In this document: piece by piece, positions 8,327 through 15,483 of the stretch
Layout of the letters: every line of letters starts with the position of its first letter
Numbering within the stretch: position 1 is the stretch's first letter
NCBI GenBank assembly: GCA_028278545.1
Contig: JANQED010000115.1
Span: 1 to 64,000, forward strand
Direction: 5' to 3'
Length of the DNA: 64,000 nucleotides
Source of the DNA: Anaerolineales bacterium
GTDB taxonomy: Bacteria > Chloroflexota > Anaerolineae > Anaerolineales > UBA11858
Notes under the pieces: generated by a model
Told to the model about the DNA's origin: nothing
Seen by the model: only the letters and a program-made list of their open reading frames with translations
The model's database searches: none
Translations under genes and position numbers: made by a program

Positions 8327-9244
8327 TCACCCACTGATCCAATCACGAGCGCCTCGCAGAAAGATATCTCCAGGCATGGCCCGTTTGCCTGAGGGTTGTA
8401 CCTCTTCGAGCATTAACAGGCCATCCGAGGTCCCTACCGCAGGGAAGCCTTCCTGAATAGTAAACACCCCTGCCCCAGGTGAAGTCGCGCTGAGGGCACG
8501 GGTTCGATGCACCTTAAGGCGCTGATCCCCCCACTTCAAGTATGTCCCCGGCCAGGGATCGAAGGCCCGCACCCGGCGTGCCAGGGCTTCAGCAGCCTCA
8601 TTGAAGTCCAGTTCTCCATCGGCGCGTTTGAGCATCGGGGCGTAGGTGGCCCGGGCGTCATCCTGGGGGTGGGGGGTCAATTCGCCGCGCAAATAGGCGG
8701 GCAAGGTCTCGCTGAGCAGGTCGGCACCGAGTTGGGCCAACTTCGGAGAGAGTGATCTGGCGGTTTCATTGGGGGCTATGGGGATTTCGGACATGCTGAG
8801 GATAGGCCCGGTGTCCAGGCCGGGGTCCATCTTCATGATGGTGACACCGGTCTGCTCGTCTCCATGGAGGATGGCAGCGTTGATGGGGGCCGCGCCGCGC
8901 CAGCGCGGCAACAGTGAAGCGTGGACGTTAAGACAACCGTGTTGAGGCAGATCGAGTGTATCGGGGCGCAGGATTTGCCCGAAGGCCGCCACAACGATCA
9001 GGTCTGGAGCCCAGGCTTTGAGCTGTTCCATGGCTTGGGGATCCTTCAATCGCTGGGGCTGCATGACCGGGAGACTGAGTTCTTGGGCCAACTTCTTGAC
9101 AGGCGGGGGCTGCAACTCGCGTCCGCGCCCGGCTGGACGGTCTGGTTGCGTGACCACACCAACCACACGATAGTTTTCAACCAAAGCGCGTAGGGTTGGT
9201 AGCGCGAAATCGGGAGAACCCATGAAGACGATGCGCGTGTCCAT
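8327..9244 (-). CDS. fmt: Methionyl-tRNA formyltransferase
   Basis: Formylates Met-tRNA(fMet) with 10-formyl-tetrahydrofolate for translation initiation. The N-terminal strand RIVFMGSPDFALPTL, the folate-site segment LNVHASLLPRWRGAAPI and the following D-x-G-x-D-x-G-pattern MKMDPGLDTGPIL are diagnostic. The C-terminal OB-like tRNA-binding domain is present. The ATG at 9244 gives the standard 305 residues; the longer frame to 9307 would start inside a transcription terminator and is rejected. No Shine-Dalgarno sequence precedes it. Instead, a -10-like TACAAT ends 7 bases before the ATG, so the mRNA may be leaderless. No def gene is adjacent in the window. Confidence 0.95.
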   Translation of the reverse strand: MDTRIVFMGSPDFALPTLRALVENYRVVGVVTQPDRPAGRGRELQPPPVKKLAQELSLPVMQPQRLKDPQAMEQLKAWAPDLIVVAAFGQILRPDTLDLPQHGCLNVHASLLPRWRGAAPINAAILHGDEQTGVTIMKMDPGLDTGPILSMSEIPIAPNETARSLSPKLAQLGADLLSETLPAYLRGELTPHPQDDARATYAPMLKRADGELDFNEAAEALARRVRAFDPWPGTYLKWGDQRLKVHRTRALSATSPGAGVFTIQEGFPAVGTSDGLLMLEEVQPSGKRAMPGDIFLRGARDWISG

Positions 9245-9251
9245 CAGGCGG

Positions 9252-9257
9252 ATTGTA
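9252..9257 (-). promoter_or_regulatory. -10 box immediately upstream of fmt
   Basis: TACAAT on the minus strand, followed by 7 bases and the fmt ATG. A transcript from here would start at or next to the start codon. No recognisable -35 box exists, because that position falls inside the upstream terminator stem. Confidence 0.35.
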
Positions 9258-9266
9258 GCATAAACA

Positions 9267-9320
9267 CTGAAGAAATAGTGTGTACGGCGCATGTAGCACC
9301 AACACACACTATTTTTTCAG
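9267..9320 (-). terminator. Long hairpin terminator after the toast-rack-like lipoprotein gene
   Basis: The arms 9267-9283 (CTGAAGAAATAGTGTGT) and 9304-9320 (ACACACTATTTTTTCAG) pair over 17 bp with a single G-T pair, around a 20-nt loop. It lies between the lipoprotein stop (9332) and the fmt start. The T stretch is inside the stem, so termination may be incomplete, and fmt could receive read-through. Confidence 0.7.
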
Positions 9321-9331
9321 GCTGATAAGGT

Positions 9332-10204
9332 TCATGGCGTGCGCAGATTAAGATTCCCCGCCCCCATTTCGACAGTGATGGTCAACTGTGGACCTTCACC
9401 CTCCAGGGTGTATGTACTGCCTGACACTTGCCACTCGCCGCGGGCGGTGACATTTGAAAGGCCGCCCTCGGTGGTGACCTCTACATTGCTGCCTTCGGGA
9501 ATAGTGATGGTGATGTTGCTGAGGCCGGTTTCGATCAAGACCTCGGCGTTGTTCTGCCACTCACCGGAGAAATCCAGTTCATAATTCCCCGCCCCACCCT
9601 GGAAGATCATCGTCTCGAAGTTGGCGTTGCCCAGATTAGTCATTTCGATATTGGAGGCCCCAGTTTCATAACGTAAAGACCGCATGACCGCCTGGTTGGG
9701 CTCAGCAAAGTTCAATCTGACGTCAGCAGCGCCATCGGAGATGTGCAGCCTGGTCAGATTCAAGCCGCCCAATTCCAGTTCGCCCACATAGGCCCCGGCT
9801 TTGAGGGTCAAATCGATAGGGCTTTCCCCAAATTTGAAATCCCAGGTATTTCTGACTTTGTCTTGAAAGTTGGGAATGCCGTTGATCTCCAGATTGCCGT
9901 TCGAGATGTTTACACGGTTGTCCTCAATTTGGGTCTCGGGCTTCAGGTCTTCGACGTTATAGGTGGCCGTTCCTTCGAGCAGGGCATCCTCTGCCCCTGG
10001 GGAGAGGAAGAGTTCACCAGCACCAAAGGCCAGGGTCAGTTCTGCCGTATCCTCGGCCGTATCCAGTTCTGGGATGCGGATTTCTTTGATCGTCGTCGGC
10101 CCGGTTTTGATATCCGTGGTGATGGGCAGATTGAAATTCACCCCACAGGCCAGCGTCGCCAGCGCCAGTGTGATCGCAGCTGTGATAAGAGATGTTTTAC
10201 GCAT
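9332..10204 (-). CDS. Lipoprotein with toast-rack/LiaF-C-like adhesion-type beta repeats
   Basis: A secreted lipoprotein of about 290 residues. The signal peptide is followed by a lipobox (ALATLAC, then G), so the mature protein is anchored by Cys21 or so. The rest is beta-rich and repetitive: motifs such as LAFGAGELFLSPG, TGASNIEMTNLGNAN, GGAGNYELDFSGEW, ETGLSNITITIPEGSNV and EMGAGNLNLRTP recur, as expected of DUF2154 and toast_rack proteins. I chose the ATG at 10204 because GGAG lies 8 bases before it; the ATG at 10210 is too close to the same site. Function unknown; envelope-stress sensing is a family-level guess only. Confidence 0.75.
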   Translation of the reverse strand: MRKTSLITAAITLALATLACGVNFNLPITTDIKTGPTTIKEIRIPELDTAEDTAELTLAFGAGELFLSPGAEDALLEGTATYNVEDLKPETQIEDNRVNISNGNLEINGIPNFQDKVRNTWDFKFGESPIDLTLKAGAYVGELELGGLNLTRLHISDGAADVRLNFAEPNQAVMRSLRYETGASNIEMTNLGNANFETMIFQGGAGNYELDFSGEWQNNAEVLIETGLSNITITIPEGSNVEVTTEGGLSNVTARGEWQVSGSTYTLEGEGPQLTITVEMGAGNLNLRTP

Positions 10205-10296
10205 AGTCATGTCTCCATAGATATTGTAATCTGAAATTGTATACGCTGGAGACTGATTGGGGTCGCGCTGGCCGTCCCCCGTTCTAAAGCTGGGCA

Positions 10297-10848
10297 TTAC
10301 AACCCCAGTTTTGGGGCGATGGTTTGCATAGCCTGTATGACGTTACCGACGTGTTCCCACAACTCGACGCCGAAATCTTCCACAGCGTGGGTGACTTCTG
10401 CGCGGTTTACCCCGGCGGCGAATGATTTGTCCTTCCACTTTTTCTTCACTGATTTGACCTTCAGATCAGCCAATGAACGCGAAGGGCGCACCAGGGCGGC
10501 TGCCACGATCAAACCAGTGATCTCGTCGCAGGCTAGGAGGGCCTTTTCCATCAAGGATTCACGCGGCACCCCGGTGTGGTCGGCGTGACTGAGGATTGCC
10601 CGCAGGATTTCCTCGGGGACGCCGCGTTCGCGCAGGAGCGGGATGCCCGCTTGCGGGTGTTCGTCTAGGGTAGGGTGGATTTCCCAGTCATAATCGTGCA
10701 GCAAAGCGGTGATGCGCCATTTTTCGACATCTGTGCCGAACTTCTCAGCGTAGAATTTCATCGCCGCTTCCACAGCCAGCATGTGGCGCACCAGGTTCTC
10801 GTTCTTGACGAACTCTCGGACGATGGCTAGGGCTTCTTCTCGGTTCAT
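10297..10848 (-). CDS. HD-domain (HDIG-type) hydrolase
   Basis: 183 residues. The metal-binding pattern is visible: H in VRHMLAVEAAMKFYAEKF, then the HD pair in ITALLHDYDWEIHP, H in DEHPQAGIPLL and H in AILSHADHTG. This is the compact single-domain HDIG family, which usually acts on nucleotides or phosphate esters. The substrate is unknown. The ATG follows GGAGAG. It lies between the SanA-like gene and the toast-rack-like lipoprotein, all on the minus strand, with gaps of about 50 and 90 bases, so co-transcription is possible. Confidence 0.88.
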   Translation of the reverse strand: MNREEALAIVREFVKNENLVRHMLAVEAAMKFYAEKFGTDVEKWRITALLHDYDWEIHPTLDEHPQAGIPLLRERGVPEEILRAILSHADHTGVPRESLMEKALLACDEITGLIVAAALVRPSRSLADLKVKSVKKKWKDKSFAAGVNRAEVTHAVEDFGVELWEHVGNVIQAMQTIAPKLGL

Positions 10849-10899
10849 GGCTCTCTCCGACGGCGCTGCTCAGGCTGAGGCCCTTGCAGGAGTGTGAGG

Positions 10900-11571
10900 T
10901 CAGGTTGTTTGTTCAGTGGTTTCCGCTAAAATAGGTTCTGGCTCGCCAAGCACTGGTGTGGGATGCAGTAAATGCACTTCCAGCATGGCTACCAGGGTGG
11001 CGAAGGTCTCACGTGAGTGCCAGTACAGCAGGGAGCCGCGGCGGTATGTACGCTGGTCGGCAGGGACGCCGGTCGCCGCGACCCCCAGAGCGTTGCAGGT
11101 ATACAGTGCCCGAGGAAGATGGAATTTCTGCGTGACCAGGATGGCCGAATCAAGCCTGAAGATATCCCTGGCGCGGTAGCAGGTGTCGTATGTTCGTCTG
11201 CCAGCGTAATCGAGCACGATGGCCTCCTCGGGGACACCCAGGCTAAGGGCGTAGTCTCGCATGGCGGCCGGTTCGTTGTAATCGTCAAAGCGGTTGTCGC
11301 CGCTCATGAGCAGTTTTTCGACTTTGCCCGCGTGATACAATGCCGCGCCGGTAGCAACCCGGTCGCGCAGCACTGGGGTTGGAGAACCATCACGCCACAG
11401 ACCAGCCCCAAAGATGATCGCCACACCGTGCTTGGGGACGTCCTCCACGCTTTGGGTGCGCGTCCAGCCGTGAAATTGCGTTGTCACCCTGGGGATCAGG
11501 AGTACGGTCAAAGCGGTAAAGATAAGAAAGAGGGTTATCTTGAACAGCATCTTGATGATTTTCTTCAACAC
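10900..11571 (-). CDS. SanA/YdcF-like DUF218 membrane protein
   Basis: 223 residues with one N-terminal transmembrane helix (residues about 8-26) and a DUF218 domain outside or at the membrane. Family motifs are IIFGAGLWRDGSPTPVLRDR, LLMSGDN and ILVTQKFHLPRALYTC. E. coli SanA and ElyC belong to this family and affect envelope integrity and antibiotic sensitivity; the biochemical activity is not established. The phnE operon terminator lies just downstream of phnE and upstream of this gene, so this gene is probably transcribed separately. Confidence 0.85.
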   Translation of the reverse strand: MLKKIIKMLFKITLFLIFTALTVLLIPRVTTQFHGWTRTQSVEDVPKHGVAIIFGAGLWRDGSPTPVLRDRVATGAALYHAGKVEKLLMSGDNRFDDYNEPAAMRDYALSLGVPEEAIVLDYAGRRTYDTCYRARDIFRLDSAILVTQKFHLPRALYTCNALGVAATGVPADQRTYRRGSLLYWHSRETFATLVAMLEVHLLHPTPVLGEPEPILAETTEQTT

Positions 11572-11598
11572 GGGCCTGATTTTACCATTCCAACACGT

Positions 11599-11635
11599 AA
11601 AAACCCTAAGGGCTGGGTTAGAAGGCCCTTAGGGT
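11599..11635 (-). terminator. Terminator of the phnCE-like operon
   Basis: A perfect 11-bp stem, ACCCTAAGGGC (11603-11613) with GCCCTTAGGGT (11625-11635) and an 11-nt loop. On the minus strand it is followed by a run of five T. It sits 37 bases after the phnE stop. Confidence 0.9.
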
Positions 11636-11671
11636 CTGTACTGCGGTGGAAGCGGTGCGGTAGGGGCTTTT

Positions 11672-13195
11672 CTACACAAATCGGGCGCGGATTTCTGCGC
11701 TGACGTAATCGAGAATCGCCACGGTTATGGCGATGAACCACACGGCCATCCCTGCGGAACGGTAGTCCAACAAGCGGATGTACTGGGCCAACAAGAAGCC
11801 GATACCGCCGCCGCCAACGAAACCGATGATCGTGGACATACGGATGTTGATGTCCCAACGGTAGATGGTAAAGGATACAAAAGGCGGGATGATCTGCGGG
11901 ATGACCGCGTAGATCACCACCTGGACCCAGTTTGCACCTGTGGCCTGGATGGCCTCGATGGGGCCGGGGTCAATGGACTCGATGGCCTCTGAGTATAGTT
12001 TGCCCAAGGCGGCAATCGAGTGGAAGACCAGCGCCAGGATGCCGGCGAAGGGGCCCAGGCCAACTACGATCACCGCGATGATAGCCCAGATCAGCGGTTC
12101 TATCGAGCGGATGATGTTCAGGACGCCCCGCACAAGATAGTAAATCACCAGGGTGATCGGCGAGGCCGACATCAGGTTGCGGGCCGCGAAGAAGCTCACC
12201 GGCAGGGCGAAGATCACTCCAAAGAAGGTCGCCATCATGCCGATGAAGATAGTTTCGATCATTTTCTCTACGACCAGCTTGAAGTCTTTGCTCAAATGGG
12301 CGTCGCCAACCGCGGCCACCTGCTGCACGAACAGCCCCCAAATATACGTGGGCTCTGTTGCCGAGGGTGGCAGCAGACGGTAAGGCATTTCGATATCGAC
12401 CTCGAAGTAGCCATCAGCATCAGGAGAAACGACAACGTATGCCCCTTCCTGTCGTTGGCGGAACTCGTTGCCGATGGGGTCCTCCCACATCACGTTGGCT
12501 TCGACATCGGGGATGAAGTTATATCCCTCGACGTGGAGCATTGTACCTTGCGTGCCATCCTGCTCTCTGAGGATGCCGCAAGTCAGGTCTGTGACGATGA
12601 CGGGCTCACTTCCGACTTCGTTGATCGGGGGTGGATCATGGTCCTCGGGGCAAGGCACTTCGATATCGGCGTAAGCCCTGATTTCATCTTCATCGTATTC
12701 GATAGCTTTGATCCAGGGCCAGGCGATGCGACCCAAGGCTGGCAGGGCTTCATCGGCTTGCGTGACCATATTGATGATGTTGATTTGACCGATCTGCCAG
12801 CCCAAGGCGAAGAACACCACCAGGATGATGAAGAAGACGCTCACCGGCGTACGGTCGCGATGTTTGGCGAGCTGGTAGGCATCGTAGGCGACCCATAGAT
12901 GTAGCAGTACAAACAAGATCGTTATGACGATCAGGGATGAGTCAAGGTGCCAGCCTTTTTTGACGATATCTACCACCCCTTCGTCGCGCGGCGCAGCCAA
13001 AATGAAACGCCAGACCATTAAGCCAGCAATGGTGGCGTACGAAACGATGAGCAAAATCCCACGGCGAATGCTGCGGGCCAGAATTTGTCCAAGGCCAGGG
13101 ATAATGAATGACAGCAGGGCGGCGATCGGAGCAGGCACCCAGCTTGGTTTGCGAATGTCCTCGGCTGTATGGCTGAGTTTTAGCTTGTCGTTCAT
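11672..13195 (-). CDS. phnE: PhnE-type ABC permease with extra N-terminal membrane and extracytoplasmic region
   Basis: The C-terminal part (about residues 300-507) is a standard phosphonate/phosphite importer permease. It has the EAA motif region EAIESIDPGPIEAIQATGA and the glycine-rich helix end FVGGGGIGFLLAQYI. Ordinary PhnE proteins are about 260-300 residues; this one has 507. The added N-terminus holds a TM2-like helical pair around IIPGLGQILARSIRRG, two more helices (about 86-106 and 117-142) and a polar segment of about 150 residues (about 145-300). That segment contains two Cys (PCPEDH and LTCGILRE) and a beta-rich stretch (GTMLHVEGYNF to YFEVDIEM), probably outside the cell. It overlaps phnC by 4 bases. 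No phnD binding-protein gene lies nearby, so the extra domain might supply or dock substrate recognition; that is inference. Confidence 0.88.
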   Translation of the reverse strand: MNDKLKLSHTAEDIRKPSWVPAPIAALLSFIIPGLGQILARSIRRGILLIVSYATIAGLMVWRFILAAPRDEGVVDIVKKGWHLDSSLIVITILFVLLHLWVAYDAYQLAKHRDRTPVSVFFIILVVFFALGWQIGQINIINMVTQADEALPALGRIAWPWIKAIEYDEDEIRAYADIEVPCPEDHDPPPINEVGSEPVIVTDLTCGILREQDGTQGTMLHVEGYNFIPDVEANVMWEDPIGNEFRQRQEGAYVVVSPDADGYFEVDIEMPYRLLPPSATEPTYIWGLFVQQVAAVGDAHLSKDFKLVVEKMIETIFIGMMATFFGVIFALPVSFFAARNLMSASPITLVIYYLVRGVLNIIRSIEPLIWAIIAVIVVGLGPFAGILALVFHSIAALGKLYSEAIESIDPGPIEAIQATGANWVQVVIYAVIPQIIPPFVSFTIYRWDINIRMSTIIGFVGGGGIGFLLAQYIRLLDYRSAGMAVWFIAITVAILDYVSAEIRARFV

Positions 13196-13998
13196 GCGAC
13201 ACCCCCTTCCTCAGCCTGAAGGGCTCCTTCCAGACCACTGCCGACGCGCTCGGCCTCTTCACCGTAGATCTCTTTGAACTCTTCATCGGTCATGGCGCGT
13301 ATATCCTCCCGGCTGCCTTGGTAAACGATCTCACCATCGCGCAAGCCGATCACTCGCGTGGCGTAGCGTTGCACCAGGTCGAGATAGTGCAGGCTGCAAA
13401 TCACCGTCAGCTTGTCTTCCTGATTGAGCATTTCCAGGTACTGCAAGATAGAATGGGCCAGTACCGGGTCCAGGCTGGCGACGGGCTCATCTGCCAGGAT
13501 CATTTCAGGTTCCTGCATCAGGGCACGAGCCACTCCAACGCGTTGCTGCTGGCCGCCGCTGAGCTCATCGGCGCGTTTCAGGGCTTGGTCCTCGATGCCT
13601 AAGCGCTTGAGCGCCGCCCAGGCTTTATCTTTATCTTCCTTCGAGAAACGACCTACCAGGCTTCGGCGTGTGGACGTGTACCCTAGGCGACCGGAGAGCA
13701 CGTTGGTCAGCACCTGGGAGCGTTTGACCAGGTTGAAGTGTTGGAAAATCATGCCGATTCTGCGGCGAGATTTGCGCAGGTCTTCCCCCGAAAGCTTTGC
13801 CAAATCGACACCATCCCAGATGATTTCTCCCTCAGTGGGATCGATGAGGCGGTTGATGCAGCGCAGGAGTGTCGATTTCCCTGAGCCGCTTAAGCCAATG
13901 ACGACCAAAAACTCGCCATCCGGCACGTTGAAGCTCACATCTTTGAGCGCTACCGTGCCATCGTCATACACTTTCGTAAGGTGACGAATTTCAAGCAT
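13192..13998 (-). CDS. phnC: Phosphonate-type ABC transporter ATPase
   Basis: 268 residues. Walker [18 protein letters not shown], the PhnC-typical [20 protein letters not shown]-loop region, the signature [19 protein letters not shown], Walker [13 protein letters not shown] and the H-loop [10 protein letters not shown] are all intact. LSGGQQQRV and [10 protein letters not shown] are characteristic of PhnC. The ATG at 13998 is chosen because GGAG lies 7 bases upstream; the longer frame to 14046 has no such site. Its TGA overlaps the phnE ATG. It likely drives uptake of phosphonate, phosphite or a similar anion. The C-P lyase genes are not in the window. Confidence 0.92.
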   Translation of the reverse strand: MLEIRHLTKVYDDGTVALKDVSFNVPDGEFLVVIGLSGSGKSTLLRCINRLIDPTEGEIIWDGVDLAKLSGEDLRKSRRRIGMIFQHFNLVKRSQVLTNVLSGRLGYTSTRRSLVGRFSKEDKDKAWAALKRLGIEDQALKRADELSGGQQQRVGVARALMQEPEMILADEPVASLDPVLAHSILQYLEMLNQEDKLTVICSLHYLDLVQRYATRVIGLRDGEIVYQGSREDIRAMTDEEFKEIYGEEAERVGSGLEGALQAEEGGVA

Positions 13999-14039
13999 AT
14001 AGGCTACTCCGTTTTTGTCTATGGAATAATTATGGAGTG

Positions 14040-14060
14040 ACTGCACAGCCCTGTTGCAGT
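14040..14060. promoter_or_regulatory. Inverted repeat between divergent phnC and folC
   Basis: ACTGCA (14040-14045) and TGCAGT (14055-14060) are perfect arms, with an inner CAG/CTG pair separated by one bulged T. It lies about 42 bases upstream of the phnC start, where an operator could sit. Pho-type direct repeats are not seen. Confidence 0.3.
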
Positions 14061-14108
14061 TACGTTGTGGTTACTATTTTACCAGCTAAATATAGAAACA
14101 AATTGTTA

Positions 14109-14137
14109 TTGGCTGATCACTCAAAAGGGGTTAAAAT
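14109..14137 (+). promoter_or_regulatory. Promoter of folC, leaderless arrangement
   Basis: -35 TTGGCT (14109-14114), a 17-nt spacer and -10 TAAAAT (14132-14137). The folC ATG starts 8 bases after the -10 box, so the transcript probably begins at the start codon. Confidence 0.55.
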
Positions 14138-14145
14138 CATCTCCT

Positions 14146-15480
14146 ATGAGCAACGACTTACAAACTCGCTATCAAGAAGCTCTCGATTATCTATATCGAT
14201 ATGTCGATTTCAGCCTATCTCATCAAGATGATTTATCCATAGAAGATTTCACCCTTGAGAGTATGAGCTCTCTGGTGAAAGCGTTGGGGAATCCAGATCA
14301 GGCATACCCTACTATCCATGTCGCTGGTACAAAGGGCAAAGGCTCTGTGTGTGCTTTGTGCGCTAATGCTCTTCAGGCTCAGGGCTATAAGGTCGGCATG
14401 TATACCTCACCGCACCTGAAGAACTTCGAAGAACGCATCCAGGTCGATGGTGTGTCGATAACCCCAGGGGAACTGGTGGCATTGGTCGATGAAGTCAAAC
14501 CCTATGTAGAAGCTATTCCCAATTTGACCACCTTCCATATCACCACCGCGCTGGCCTTCTGGTATTTTGCCAGGAAAAATGTGGATATTGCCGTCATCGA
14601 AGTTGGCTTGGGTGGGCGGTTGGATTCTACCAACGTGATCACCCCCATTGTCTCAGTGATCACCGCGCTCTACCTGGAACATACCCATATTTTGGGCGAT
14701 ACCATCGAGGAGATTGCTGCCGAAAAAGCGGGGATCATCAAACCGGATGTGCCGGTGGTCGTAGCACCTCAAGTGGATTCTGCCCGCGAGGTGATACACC
14801 AGATTGCCCTTAAAAATCGTGCCCAACTGACCCAGTTGGGGGTCGATTATCATTATCGGCAGGGTGATTCGACGCTGGATGGACAAACATTCTCTGTGTG
14901 GAATAACGGTGACCTGCACAAAGAGTTGTACATCGGCTTGCTGGGGCCCCATCAGGTTGACAATGCCGCCGTTGCTTATGTGACCCTACAGATCGTGCGG
15001 GATTTAGGTTTCGAGATTGGCGAAGAGGCCATCGCGGTGGGCTTTGCCCGTACAGAATGGCCGGGGCGTTTCGAAATCCTCAGGCGTGAGCCGCCTGTGG
15101 TGGTGGATTGTGCCCACACCCCGGGGGCAATGACCAAACTTCAAGAGACTTTGAGCGAATATTTCCCAGAGCGGCCGATCTGGTTAGTGTTTGGCGTCTC
15201 TGACGATAAGGACGTTGAGGGGATGCTACTTGAGTTGAAGTTGGGCGTCAGGAAGGTATATTGTGCGCGCTCCACACACCCCCGCGCTTTGGAGCCAGCA
15301 GTAGTGGCCGAGAAAGCACGCGTTTTGGGTGTGCCCGTTGAGGTGATAGAAAGTGTGGGAGATGCCCTGGGGACCGCTATGCGAGAAGCAGAGGATGAGG
15401 CCGTCGTTCTGGTGACCGGCAGCATCTTCGTGGCCGCGACAGGTCGGATTGCCTGGTTTGAGCGGAAGCTATGGGAGTAG
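14146..15480 (+). CDS. folC: Bifunctional folylpolyglutamate/dihydrofolate synthase
   Basis: Adds glutamate to folates (and to dihydropteroate in bifunctional forms) with ATP in the cytoplasm. The P-loop VAGTKGKGSVCAL lies near residue 57. It is followed by YTSPHLKNFEERIQ, then AVIEVGLGGRLDSTNVI and AAEKAGIIKPDVPVVV. The C-terminal Mur-ligase domain has VVDCAHTPGAM. The start at 14146 gives 444 residues, a normal length; the frame extends upstream to 14065 but that part reads through the promoter and shows no conserved residues. The stop is 3 bases before the lon ATG, so folC and lon are co-transcribed. Confidence 0.93.
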   Translation: MSNDLQTRYQEALDYLYRYVDFSLSHQDDLSIEDFTLESMSSLVKALGNPDQAYPTIHVAGTKGKGSVCALCANALQAQGYKVGMYTSPHLKNFEERIQVDGVSITPGELVALVDEVKPYVEAIPNLTTFHITTALAFWYFARKNVDIAVIEVGLGGRLDSTNVITPIVSVITALYLEHTHILGDTIEEIAAEKAGIIKPDVPVVVAPQVDSAREVIHQIALKNRAQLTQLGVDYHYRQGDSTLDGQTFSVWNNGDLHKELYIGLLGPHQVDNAAVAYVTLQIVRDLGFEIGEEAIAVGFARTEWPGRFEILRREPPVVVDCAHTPGAMTKLQETLSEYFPERPIWLVFGVSDDKDVEGMLLELKLGVRKVYCARSTHPRALEPAVVAEKARVLGVPVEVIESVGDALGTAMREAEDEAVVLVTGSIFVAATGRIAWFERKLWE

Positions 15481-15483
15481 TCT

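Noticed and set aside
12020-12898. Long plus-strand frame of 292 residues inside phnE
   Set aside because: It is antisense to a conserved permease and has no ribosome site or recognisable domain.
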